Source: JBGSKV01 sp041740975 (lineage in GTDB: Bacteria > Bdellovibrionota_B > Oligoflexia > Oligoflexales > JALZUQ01). From it: a DNA stretch of 32,683 nt. The position numbers were made by a program, and so were the translations under genes. Position 1 is the first letter of the stretch; each line of letters starts with the position of its first letter. Of this stretch, positions 25,470-32,683 are shown piece after piece. The notes below the pieces were generated by a model. It was not told where the DNA came from. It ran no database searches and saw only the letters and a list, made by a program, of their open reading frames with translations. The stretch covers positions 1 to 32,683 of the forward strand of contig JBGSKV010000006.1 in assembly GCA_041740975.1 (NCBI GenBank), read 5' to 3'.

Positions 25470-26736
25470 ATGATTTTTCTTCCTGCCAATGCTTTTTAGC
25501 AAGATCTGTAAGGGCTGCTTTGTACCTCTTGGCGTAAACCTCCACGGTCCCCATCGAAACGTTTCCTAGTATCTGGGCCGCAACGCCTAAATCCTTGGTC
25601 TCGTTAAATACGTTTCTGCACCCGCCATGGCGCAACACGTGAGTTCCTGTGTAGTTAAGCCCCGCCCTTTTAAATGCACTGTCGTATGCATTTTGGATCT
25701 GTTTATAGCTAAAAAAGCTTTGGTTTTTATCGCTAAAAACCAGACCTTTTCCGCCAACGAGATACACTGACCTGAGCGCTTTAAACGTTTCAGGAAATAC
25801 GGGCATTTCCTTTTCTCCGCCAAGAGCATGCGAGTTTTTAAAGCCGGGGCTGATGCAACTGGTTCCGCCTCTCTTTCTGGCCCAAGTGATATGTCTTTTA
25901 ATGACAATTCTTGAGTTTTCAGGAGATTTAAAATCCATGGTGATGTCTTCCCAATGCAAAGCCGCTGCTTCAGAAATCCGTAGCGCTTGAAAATACTGAA
26001 CAGTTGCCAGAGCTGCCATTGTTTCTTTGCCTGCGCCCGTCTTTAGAGCCTCACGAAACTTAAAAAAATCTTCGAGAGGAAGATCTTTGCCCTGAGTTTT
26101 AACATCCGTTCTAAGCTTGATGTCTTCTCTATGGCGGCGTTTAATGGGGAATCTAAATTCTGGATCATCGTGATAATTTTCATAGTAGCGAAGAATCACA
26201 CCCAAACAAGTCAGCTCTTTTTCAAAACTTTTTCTCGTTTTGGCCTGAAGATGTCGCCCCATATTTTCTTTCAGTTCACCGATCCAGTTATCAAGCACTG
26301 CTGGCGTGATACTTCTTACCTGCAGGTTCATAAGACCATCAAAGCTCAGACGAATCAACTTGTCGTACTGATCTCTCGTGCCTGCGGCGTAGCCCGGATA
26401 TTTCCTTTGGCGCCACTCGTCGGTGATAGCTTCAAACTTAGGGCTTAAATCTTTGGCTTCTGCCGGCATGTTTTCATCAACGGAGTTTGTCGCGTGGTTT
26501 TGCCAGTCTCTTGCTTCGGGAAGGGTTTCAAAATAACGCCCCCTTCTTTTTTTGGAGCCGTAACCATCTCGCTCGTAACGCATGGCAAGATAAATTTTTC
26601 CGCGCGACGGGGGCAAATACTCGCCCTTACTGCCGTCCCAGATAAAAAGCCGATGTATTCCGCTAGTGCCGGAGGCTTTTAAATAAATTCTTTTTTTACC
26701 CTGATAGGTTTTTAAATTCGGTTTTCGTCTCGTCAT
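25462..26736 (-). CDS. int: Tyrosine-type site-specific integrase
   Basis: The 424-residue protein is a phage-type tyrosine recombinase. The N-terminal part (about 1-85) is basic with an arm-binding-like segment (KKRRGRYFETLPEARDW). A SAM-like core-binding domain follows (about 100-190). The catalytic domain has Arg253 in ALRISEAAALHWED, His366 and Arg369 in HVLRHGG, and the nucleophile Tyr401 in GTVEVYAKRY. The usual LGH position reads LGNVS, so the second His/Trp of the catalytic set is asparagine. I use the ATG at 26736, which overlaps the excisionase stop as ATGA and follows AGGAG; a GTG at 26760 would add eight residues. Next to tRNA-Ser, it almost certainly integrates the element there. 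Confidence 0.93.
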   Translation of the reverse strand: MTRRKPNLKTYQGKKRIYLKASGTSGIHRLFIWDGSKGEYLPPSRGKIYLAMRYERDGYGSKKRRGRYFETLPEARDWQNHATNSVDENMPAEAKDLSPKFEAITDEWRQRKYPGYAAGTRDQYDKLIRLSFDGLMNLQVRSITPAVLDNWIGELKENMGRHLQAKTRKSFEKELTCLGVILRYYENYHDDPEFRFPIKRRHREDIKLRTDVKTQGKDLPLEDFFKFREALKTGAGKETMAALATVQYFQALRISEAAALHWEDITMDFKSPENSRIVIKRHITWARKRGGTSCISPGFKNSHALGGEKEMPVFPETFKALRSVYLVGGKGLVFSDKNQSFFSYKQIQNAYDSAFKRAGLNYTGTHVLRHGGCRNVFNETKDLGVAAQILGNVSMGTVEVYAKRYKAALTDLAKKHWQEEKSSC

Positions 26737-26927
26737 CGGTGTGATCTCCTGTAGAGCCACGACACGACATCGGAAAGCCGGTACCTAACAGAACGTCCAA
26801 TCTTAAGACAAGGAAGTCCCTCATTCATAAGCTTACTTACAAAGCTTACGGAGACTCCAAGCCTATTTGCTAGCTCGTCTTTTGTAATAAAATTTTCAAA
26901 GAGCATCGGACTAACGATTTGCGTCAT
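26733..26927 (-). CDS. Excisionase-like HTH DNA-binding protein
   Basis: The 64-residue protein is a small MerR-type/HTH_17 helix-turn-helix protein: FITKDELANRLGVSVSFVSKLMNEGLPCLKIGRSVRYRLSDVVSWL. This is the standard form of excisionases and element regulators that steer integrases. It overlaps the integrase start as ATGA, so the two are co-translated. AAGGAGG lies three bases before the ATG, which is rather close; an internal ATG seven codons in is possible. It probably binds the attachment region and may repress its own promoter. Confidence 0.8.
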   Translation of the reverse strand: MTQIVSPMLFENFITKDELANRLGVSVSFVSKLMNEGLPCLKIGRSVRYRLSDVVSWLYRRSHR

Positions 26928-27017
26928 AGTCCTCCTTTGGTTTATAGCGTTTGCATTTTCTTTTGGGAAGTTCGTTATATTTTTTTACTCCAACTATATT
27001 TCTCGTATTACTGTTTG

Positions 27018-27089
27018 TTCTCTCTATCCCCCTCCTTCTCCTCTTCCTCATCATCACCACCACTCCACTACTACCTACCCCCCACAACC
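27018..27089 (+). other. 72-base G-free, pyrimidine-rich tract
   Basis: No G occurs on the plus strand from 27018 to 27089, while C and T make up most of the tract. It abuts the long inverted repeat that follows. On the minus strand it is a polypurine leader of the excisionase-integrase genes. Low-complexity purine/pyrimidine tracts of this kind can form triplexes or unwind easily; no coding function is supported. Confidence 0.6.
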
Positions 27090-27162
27090 GCCTCCAGCCC
27101 TCGACCACTTACTATCGTAGAGAGTGGGTGGTCGAGGGCGATCAGGAGGCGGACAGTGGGGG
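27079..27162. other. Long imperfect hairpin, candidate transfer origin or structured regulatory site
   Basis: Three stretches pair in register: CCCCCAC (27079-27085) with GTGGGGG (27156-27162), CCGCCTCC (27088-27095) with GGAGGCGG (27145-27152), and GCCCTCGACCAC (27097-27108) with GTGGTCGAGGGC (27128-27139), giving 27 paired bases. The 19-base loop contains a small nested palindrome CTA-TCG-TAG (27112-27120). It is in the 331-base gene-free gap between the excisionase and the small membrane protein. A hairpin beside a strand-biased tract is what origins of transfer and rolling-circle origins look like, but a structured RNA is also possible. There is no T run, so it is not a simple terminator. 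Confidence 0.5.
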
Positions 27163-27219
27163 CAAATGCTTCGATTTGGTGGTGATAAAAGACAGTTAGA
27201 GGACAAGCCCAGTCAAAAC

Positions 27220-27258
27220 CAAACTCAAAACTTTTGTTTGGGTTGGGTTTTGAGTTTG
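27220..27258 (-). terminator. 12-bp inverted repeat after the transfer operon
   Basis: CAAACTCAAAAC (27220-27231) and GTTTTGAGTTTG (27247-27258) are perfectly complementary around a 15-base loop. The structure begins just past the stop codon of the minus-strand membrane protein. The following minus-strand sequence starts GTTTTGAC, with only a short T run, so termination is plausible but not certain. Confidence 0.45.
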
Positions 27259-27552
27259 TTAGTCCCGAAGGCCCCAGGCAAAACGTCTAAGTAAAATATC
27301 CGCTGGCACCGTCAGAAGCAGAAGTTTTAGCTTCGCGGCAACACTTAAATGCCAAAAAACCGTTGCAACGTATCCAGGCGCGGGACATTTTCTTACCAGT
27401 TTATAGTCAGGATAAGCGTCAAAGCCGTAATCAAAAAGCTCTCTAAAATCGACGGCGATGGGCACAATGACAAGTAGTGTTGTAAAACACAAAAAATACG
27501 AAAGTAGCTCTAGGCTCAACTGGCGAGCGTTCCATTTTGCGCTAAACGACAT
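27259..27552 (-). CDS. Small membrane protein of unknown function
   Basis: The 97-residue protein has one clear hydrophobic segment (LLSYFLCFTTLLVIVPIAV, about 16-34) and a second, weaker one near the C-terminus (VAAKLKLLLLTVPADILL). I do not recognise it. The ATG at 27552 has GGAG seven bases upstream; the TTG at 27579 would place that site inside the gene. It follows the winged-helix gene by 30 bases and is the last gene of the coupling-protein operon, so it might be a membrane partner or an entry-exclusion-type protein; that is inference only. Confidence 0.6.
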   Translation of the reverse strand: MSFSAKWNARQLSLELLSYFLCFTTLLVIVPIAVDFRELFDYGFDAYPDYKLVRKCPAPGYVATVFWHLSVAAKLKLLLLTVPADILLRRFAWGLRD

Positions 27553-27582
27553 TATTTTTCTCCAACTGGGTAAAAACAATCT

Positions 27583-28317
27583 TTATCTTTGGCTTTTGGC
27601 GCATGTAGTCAGATCCTTTTCTTGTTTGGTTTTGTGTAAATTTTTAAGATCCGTAAAGTGAAACTTTCCCTCCTTATGTGGCAAACTGATTTGGCTTGCA
27701 CGTCGTCCCCGAATTTGTGTAAGAATTTTTTCTGCTAAGCTAGTTCTTGCCACGATGTAGATCACCTCGCCAAAAACTCGCGACAGCCGGTACTTTAAGA
27801 CCAGTTCGCGGTAGCGCCGATCCGACTTTGCCGTAAGCTCTAGCTCTATGGCGCTTTGAAAGCCGCCTTCTAAATTTGTCATAATGGCATCGGGTTTTGG
27901 CTCATTTGAATGTTCTTGGGAGGAGACTAATCTTGCGTTCACGATCTCATTTTTAGGATAAAGTTTTTTAAATTCATCTAAAAATTCCGTCAAAAGAAGA
28001 TCATGATTAAGAGAGCTCAGGGTTACGGTGGGGATGTCTTTTCTAAAATCAGTGTCCAAAAAAGTTTGTGCGAGTGTTTTTATGCCTTTCTTTTTTAGTT
28101 GGTAGATGGTTTCAGATCCAGTCCCGCCTCTTACCGGCACAAGGCCCGTAAATTTTCTTTTGGTGATGACCTCGTGATTTAAAAGTTTGGTGAGTCTGTT
28201 TTGAACGGTGGCTTTACTGCGTAGTTTAAAGTGTCTCGTACAGATTTGCTGAAAGCTAAGCTGGATATTGGAATAAAGATCAAGTAGCAGTGCTAAATCG
28301 CGTTTTGTAAATCGTAT
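27583..28317 (-). CDS. Replication-relaxation-like winged-helix protein with nuclease-like motif; AUA start proposed
   Basis: From GTG 28140 the frame gives 185 residues, but it is open 59 codons further upstream and those codons encode a clear winged helix (RFTKRDLALLLDLY, IQLSFQQICTRHF, ATVQNRLTKLLNHEVITKR). No ATG, GTG or TTG opens that part. GGAGG (28330-28326) stands eight bases before an ATA codon (28317-28315), so I propose an AUA start and 244 residues. The layout resembles the replication-relaxation family (PF13814) of mobile elements. The C-terminal half has PDAIM then IELELTAKS, matching the D...ExE..K order of PD-(D/E)xK nucleases (about Asp143, Glu158, Lys164). It lies 40 bases after the coupling protein gene. 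A role in DNA processing for transfer is an inference. Confidence 0.65.
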   Translation of the reverse strand: MRFTKRDLALLLDLYSNIQLSFQQICTRHFKLRSKATVQNRLTKLLNHEVITKRKFTGLVPVRGGTGSETIYQLKKKGIKTLAQTFLDTDFRKDIPTVTLSSLNHDLLLTEFLDEFKKLYPKNEIVNARLVSSQEHSNEPKPDAIMTNLEGGFQSAIELELTAKSDRRYRELVLKYRLSRVFGEVIYIVARTSLAEKILTQIRGRRASQISLPHKEGKFHFTDLKNLHKTKQEKDLTTCAKSQR

Positions 28318-28357
28318 AGGTTAATCCTCCAAATTGTTAGTTCCCCCGAGTTTCAAA

Positions 28358-29917
28358 TCATTCATCGCCAATTCTGGCGAACTGGATTTCTTCTGTGACA
28401 TTTCCTGATGTTGTCGGTAGATGAATGACTCCTTGGCCGGCTGTAAAGTTTTTAAGGCTATTGGGATGAATCTTATAAGCTTCCACCTCTCGAATGGACA
28501 GATCCCCTGTGCGGTCGGCTTTTCCGAACCAAAAGGGTGCTTTGGCACGCTCTGTCGTCTTTTCTTCGGTACTAGTGCCGATGTGTCTTGCAAAAAAATC
28601 GGCTGTGTCGGGGTCGTTTAAACCCAGAAGGCATTTAATGTTGGTGTTGGTATTTACGGTCTTAGCGAATTCAGGAGATACGCTTTCAAGATCTCCTAAG
28701 CTTTGATGCGACAGATGCAAACCCACTTGCGCGGATCTGGCCTTATTTAAAATATTTGCGAAGCCGTCGTAGACAAACGCCGAGAATTCGTCCAAATAAA
28801 CCGAGCGAAATTCTTTTGGATAATTCAGCGAGTCACGCTCGCCGATGGTCCAACCAAGCTCTTGGCAAAATATCTTTCCAAGTTTATGGCCAATTTCTTG
28901 GTATTTAAGAGTCGGAATAAGTATGACAAAGACTCTTTGCAGGGCATTCGTAATGATCGTATTGGAAATGCTGCAAAAGCCTTTACCGTCAACCGGGCCG
29001 TTTACAAGAAGTGATACTTCGCCGACGGCAAAAGGAGCCAGTTGGCTTTCAAGGCCCTTTAGCTTTTTTTCCCGCTCAGTTTTTGGCTCGAAAAGAAATC
29101 TCGTCAGCCGTTTTACCAGTTCCTTGTCTTCGCATTTTGATATGGCCGCAGCTAAAGCATCATCGTCGGTGAGAAGTTCATAAATTCTTTTAAAGCTCAC
29201 GTCCTCATAAAGACCACAGCGGATGAGCTGGACAAGATCTCTACAAACATCGTATTGCACGGCTTTGTAAAAAGGATCTTTAAACTCAAAAGCCGTAAAG
29301 ATGCGGTCGGTGATTTGTTGCGGGCTGCCGTACTGAAGTGGGTTTACCGTTACACTTTTGTCTGGATCAGCTAGATCAAAGATGCAGACGTCACAGCCCG
29401 GTTTGTGGTCTTTGGCGAATTTTTTAATTTTAGCGGCGAGCTCCGCATCTCCCTTACCATCGATAAGAATAGAATTTTTTCCGGCTAAAATATCTCTAGT
29501 AAGCCAGGGTAAAATGACACTTTCAGTTTTTCCCCTGCCCGTAGCTCCGATAATCTGGACATGTCCCGTTCTCGTCTGATCGGGAATGTGAAGTTTGATT
29601 CCGTCGGTTGTCGTACCAGCAAAAATCGCCTCGAGCGGTTTCGTGAGCGGCTTTAGATTAATGTACCGCTTCTTTAGCACCTTGGTTTTTTTCATGATCA
29701 ACCACGCCAAGCCGAAGATCAGTGCGGCCACAATCCCAACCCCCCAGTAGTGAATCGCATCGTAGTGCAGATAATAAAAGTTTTTTAGCCGGTAAAGATT
29801 AGCGGCTGCCAGAACGGCTGCAATCAGTCCGATGGCGGCGATAAATTCCTGGTTAGACATCTCCCGAGTTTGGCCGTTTCCAGACGGTGACGCACCGTCT
29901 TGTTGGTTTGAATACAT
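28358..29917 (-). CDS. Type IV coupling protein (TraG/TraD/VirD4 family ATPase)
   Basis: Coupling proteins bring relaxase-bound DNA to the conjugation channel and pump it. The 519-residue protein has two N-terminal membrane helices (about 25-43 and 57-76), Walker A GATGRGKT (124-131), Walker B VYLDEF (373-378), and the LSHQSLGDL segment (402-410) typical of the TraD/TraG motor with its TraM-recognition region. DGKGD (about 153-157) also fits this family. GGAG stands seven bases before the ATG. It heads a minus-strand operon with the winged-helix and membrane genes. No mating-pair formation genes are visible, so the element may be mobilised by another system or carry them outside the window. 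Confidence 0.9.
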   Translation of the reverse strand: MYSNQQDGASPSGNGQTREMSNQEFIAAIGLIAAVLAAANLYRLKNFYYLHYDAIHYWGVGIVAALIFGLAWLIMKKTKVLKKRYINLKPLTKPLEAIFAGTTTDGIKLHIPDQTRTGHVQIIGATGRGKTESVILPWLTRDILAGKNSILIDGKGDAELAAKIKKFAKDHKPGCDVCIFDLADPDKSVTVNPLQYGSPQQITDRIFTAFEFKDPFYKAVQYDVCRDLVQLIRCGLYEDVSFKRIYELLTDDDALAAAISKCEDKELVKRLTRFLFEPKTEREKKLKGLESQLAPFAVGEVSLLVNGPVDGKGFCSISNTIITNALQRVFVILIPTLKYQEIGHKLGKIFCQELGWTIGERDSLNYPKEFRSVYLDEFSAFVYDGFANILNKARSAQVGLHLSHQSLGDLESVSPEFAKTVNTNTNIKCLLGLNDPDTADFFARHIGTSTEEKTTERAKAPFWFGKADRTGDLSIREVEAYKIHPNSLKNFTAGQGVIHLPTTSGNVTEEIQFARIGDE

Positions 29918-29942
29918 AGAAATGCTCCATGTGATGATGAGG

Positions 29943-29971
29943 ATTTAATTTTAAAGATTTTTTAGATTCAA
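29943..29971 (-). promoter_or_regulatory. Promoter candidate of the coupling-protein operon
   Basis: On the minus strand TTGAAT (29971-29966) and TTAAAT (29948-29943) are 17 bases apart, about 25 bases upstream of the coupling protein start. The rest of the 354-base gap to 30271 shows no gene; a short ACAC...GTGT hairpin followed by T residues lies near 30195-30216. Confidence 0.4.
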
Positions 29972-30271
29972 GATTGTCGAATAGATTTGGCGGTTACGGT
30001 CGTTTGATTTTTAAACGCTTTGTATCGAAGTGTAGTTTTTAAGATGGGAATTGTTCTAACCTGTGCTGGCTGGGGTCCTAGCACTCAAAATGACTATATT
30101 TTTTCTATAAAGCTCCTTTTCTCGGGTTCTTATGTTCTTGGGTCATTTGGCCGTAAACATTTAAGGCATGATTATTGCTTCCTTCACCTATAGGAGACAC
30201 TGGGGGGTGTTTTTTCTAAAAGTTTCACGATTTTTTCTCACCTGATCTCATCCAAGGAGTATCTCCTCAAA

Positions 30272-31216
30272 ATGCCTCCCAAAAGAATCGCTTGTCAGAT
30301 GAAGGGAAATTACGGGGCAAATCGCTACGTTGGCGTTTACTACGGCAACAAAGACCGAGCCATTAGAATGGTGCCGCCTGGGTGTGAGTGCAAAAAAGCC
30401 TGCGGCAAAATATTTCTTCACTCTGGTTTAGATGTTGGGGGTTTAGGAGCGGGACCATTTGTTGGTTGCCAACCCCTTGAAGACGAACTCTTGACGGATG
30501 GCTATATTGTTTACGAGGATAAAGCGAGCCTCACGGCTTACGGATTTTTCTACGGTGAAATTGATCAAGACAACCAAATTAATGCCTATCTGGGCCACGA
30601 GTTCAGTAAAGCCGATAAGCTACAAAATTTTTATGAAGCCAATATATTCGACGATCGTGATTACGAATGCAGTATCTTTGATCTCGCTTCCGTTCAATTG
30701 CATAAACAGCTTTCAGAAAAGTTTGAAATTTTTTTAGAAAAGCTGACGCCAAAGCAAAAAGAAGCCGTTTACGCGTATTTTATAAATAATCCCTATGATC
30801 AAAGCCAAAAGCGCGTAGCAAAAAAGCTTGGCATCAAATTGGAAGCTTTTAAAGAACGTCTTAACTATGCCAAAAAGAAGCTCTATAAAGCATATCCTGA
30901 GCTAAAACCAAAAGCTGGCTCGAAAAAAAGAGCGAGCCTTTGGAAAAGAGAGCTTATCTACGGCGGTTTTTGGCGAAAATCTGAAGAAATAAAGCTTCGT
31001 CCCGTCACTTACATTGATCCCGCTACCGGTCAAAGGCATTCTAAGGCCATCAGAAAAAATCGGAAGATCAGCACCCTAGATCAAAAAATTAAAAGAAACG
31101 AATGGCTTCATAAATATCGAGAGGAGCAGTATCAGCCCCAATTCTCTATTGAGGATTGGCAAGTCAGCGGGCAAAAATCAGCCTATAAATTCGCGGGTAT
31201 CGGGGATTCAGAATAG
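30272..31216 (+). CDS. Unknown cysteine-rich protein with sigma-region-4-like HTH
   Basis: I do not recognise the family. The 314-residue protein has a cysteine-rich N-terminal third (Cys8, Cys38, Cys40, Cys44, Cys66, Cys133) with PGCECKKACGK, which could bind metal. The middle contains LTPKQKEAVYAYF, then QKRVAKKLGIKLEAFKERL and NYAKKKLYKAYPEL (about 158-210), which reads like region 4 of sigma70/ECF factors, a -35-binding helix-turn-helix. The last 100 residues are strongly basic. The start codon is preceded by AGGAG that can pair with CTCCT to form a small hairpin, 12 bases from the ATG; an ATG at 30299 is an alternative. It is divergent from the coupling protein and may be an element regulator. 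Confidence 0.65.
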   Translation: MPPKRIACQMKGNYGANRYVGVYYGNKDRAIRMVPPGCECKKACGKIFLHSGLDVGGLGAGPFVGCQPLEDELLTDGYIVYEDKASLTAYGFFYGEIDQDNQINAYLGHEFSKADKLQNFYEANIFDDRDYECSIFDLASVQLHKQLSEKFEIFLEKLTPKQKEAVYAYFINNPYDQSQKRVAKKLGIKLEAFKERLNYAKKKLYKAYPELKPKAGSKKRASLWKRELIYGGFWRKSEEIKLRPVTYIDPATGQRHSKAIRKNRKISTLDQKIKRNEWLHKYREEQYQPQFSIEDWQVSGQKSAYKFAGIGDSE

Positions 31217-31269
31217 TTACTTGGCATCAACCTAGGCATCATTTGAGTTCTTTCAAACAAAGTCACTTC

Positions 31270-31324
31270 ATGACCAAGATGGTTGTTCCCAAGCTTGCAG
31301 GCTATGCAAGCCTGTACTACTCAG
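31270..31324. repeat. Inverted repeats at the left side of the IS91-like element
   Basis: CTTGCA-GGCTA-TGCAAG and the overlapping AGGCT-ATGCA-AGCCT form short perfect palindromes around the transposase start codon (about 31294-31316), and CCAAG occurs twice just upstream. IS91-type elements have subterminal palindromes instead of matching terminal repeats, so this may belong to the left end (terIS), but the exact boundary is not determined. Confidence 0.35.
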
Positions 31325-32683
31325 AACAAAAACATCAGCTACAAGCCGAGAGACCCAGCTCAAACCCTTCTTTACAAAACTATTGCCGAGAATATTGAAA
31401 CTTTCTTTGCTCAGGTTGAAAGTGACCCTTACGCCAAGGGTTGGCCCGATTATGTAAAACGGGAATTTCAGGAGTTTCTTCGCTGCGGCGTCTTGGCTTA
31501 TGGATTCAGCCGACTTCATTGTAGTGATTGTAAAAAAGATTTGCTTGTAGGGTTTTCCTGCAAGCGCCGGGGATTTTGTCCATCATGCAGCGGCAGACGA
31601 ATGAATGAAGCCGCGATGCATTTAGTCGATAACGTATTACCTCATCAAAATATCCGTCAGTGGGTATGTAGCTTGCCGCATCCACTTCGCTACTGGTGTG
31701 CCAGCTCAAAAGAACTAACCACAAAAGTTCTTAGCATCATTACTAGCACCATCTCCCGGTTTCTTATTAGCCAAGCAGCATCACTTGGCTATGAGCAAGA
31801 TAAACTTCACGCTGGGAGTGCCACTTTTATTCAGCGCTTTGGATCATCGCTGAATTTAAACGTGCATTTTCATATGTTATTTATCGAGGGCGTGTATTTA
31901 GACAGAAGAGATCAAAATAAAAAACCAAAATTCATTCCTGTTCCTCCACCCACCGACGATCAAATCCTTCTAGTCATAGCTCGGATATCAAAACGCATCA
32001 TAAAACTTCTAAGAAAAGAGGGTTATTTAGACCGTAGTACCATCGAAGCTATTCGCACCAGCCATGATCCTTTGTTTGGCGAAGAACCCGAGCATGCTCG
32101 CAGTATGAGTGCTTCAATAAAATATATGATTGCTTTTGGGCCTAGAGCTGGCCAAAAAGTACGAACTCTTAAAGTAGCAACATCGTTTGGTGAAGACGGT
32201 GAAATTGCCAAACTAGTCAAGCAGCGCTGCGCTGCTATCAATGGTTTTAGTTTACATGCCGATGTAAGAATTAAAGCCAGAAGACGTGATAATCTGGAAA
32301 AACTTGTGCGCTACACTGCTAGGGGTGCATTTTCTCATAAGCGACTATCTGAGGATAAAAATGGTGATTTGCTTTACGAGCTTAAAACCCCGTGGAGCGA
32401 TGGGACAACGCATATAAAACTTAGTCCGATGGAATTAATTGAAAAGCTTTGTGCTTTGATCCCTTTACCGAATTATAATTTATTTCGATATTCCGGCGTA
32501 CTCGCCCCCAACTCTAAACTCAGAAAACACATTATTCCCAACCCGACAGCGAGGGAGCCTCAAGCGACCTCGGAAGGCAGTGATTCGGCCCTTCCTGCTA
32601 CAAAATACAGCTGGCAAAAACTTCTGAAGCGGTCGTTTGGGATCGATATGAGTAAGTGCCCAGCTTGCGGGTCAGCCAATTTC
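31304..32683 (+). mobile_element. IS91-family transposase (HUH type), 3' end outside window
   Basis: The frame is open from ATG 31304 to the window edge (460 codons). IS91-family transposases move by rolling-circle copying, using an HUH nuclease. The zinc-finger start is present (C73-x2-C76, C86, C92-x2-C95, ending CPSCSGRRM), then LPHPLRYW, and the HUH motif His188-Phe-His190 in NVHFHMLFIEGVY. Later family motifs are the Tyr337 stretch RYTARGAF, and FRYSGVLAPNSKLR (Tyr396), matching the Y(H)GVLAP block. Which tyrosine is catalytic I cannot decide by eye. A final CPACG near the edge suggests the C-terminal zinc knuckle. Nothing interrupts the frame, so it may be active. It lies 88 bases after the unknown HTH gene. 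Confidence 0.92.

Noticed and set aside
26911..27108. 65-codon minus-strand frame rich in arginine and lysine upstream of the excisionase
   Set aside because: Its basic composition follows from the purine-rich strand of the low-complexity tract, it overlaps the excisionase start, and it runs through one arm of the hairpin. No ribosome site was seen.
27079..27162. Long hairpin considered as an integron attC site
   Set aside because: No GTTRRRY-type core sites or unpaired-base pattern of attC are visible, and no integron integrase is present.
26919..27199. Plus-strand frames across the pyrimidine tract
   Set aside because: They translate to serine/proline/leucine runs caused by the low-complexity DNA and lack a ribosome site.

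Overview
The window looks like a chromosomal segment of a Gram-negative bacterium of the Bdellovibrio type (Bdellovibrionota / old Deltaproteobacteria). That placement is inferred from protein character and gene mix: gatCAB amidotransferase, an LPS-export cluster (kdsD-lptC-lptA-lptB) running into rpoN and rapZ, an outer-membrane-like protein, glycine-cleavage genes and moderate GC. No species-level marker is visible.

Region 1 (1-6932, + strand): the 3' part of gyrA, then gatC, gatA, gatB, a beta-lactamase-fold serine hydrolase and an FAD-dependent oxidoreductase. Junctions overlap or abut, mostly as ATGA, so this reads as one translationally coupled operon. Region 2 (7034-8969): a secreted, probably outer-membrane protein on the minus strand and, divergent from it, a site-2-type (M50) membrane protease. 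Region 3 (9016-16156, + strand): a good sigma70-like promoter, pyrG, kdsD, lptC, lptA, lptB, then rpoN and rapZ. It links CTP supply, Kdo synthesis and LPS transport to sigma-54. Region 4 (16140-21795, - strand): gcvH, gcvT, ftsK, a small unknown protein and a metallo-beta-lactamase-fold protein that has lost its metal ligands. Region 5 (22036-24898, + strand): a membrane-anchored zinc-ribbon protein, malate dehydrogenase and the HtpX protease, closed by a strong terminator.

Region 6 (25071-25291) holds two tandem tRNA-Ser genes (UGA and GCU). A mobile element begins directly after the second. It has a terminator, three helically phased 8-bp repeats, a tyrosine integrase and an excisionase-like HTH protein. 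Next come a G-free tract with a long hairpin (27079-27162), a small membrane protein and a winged-helix protein resembling the replication-relaxation family, which seems to start at an AUA codon. Then come a TraG/VirD4-type coupling ATPase and, divergent, an unknown cysteine-rich protein with a sigma-region-4-like HTH. The window ends inside an IS91-family HUH transposase. The far end of the element lies outside the window.

The element is the most novel part: a site-specifically integrating unit with a DNA-transfer ATPase and a candidate structured transfer origin, but no recognisable relaxase in view. Secondary points of interest are a RapZ whose Walker A lysine is arginine, an apparently dead MBL-fold nuclease, and a gcvT promoter that overlaps the longest-ORF start codon.
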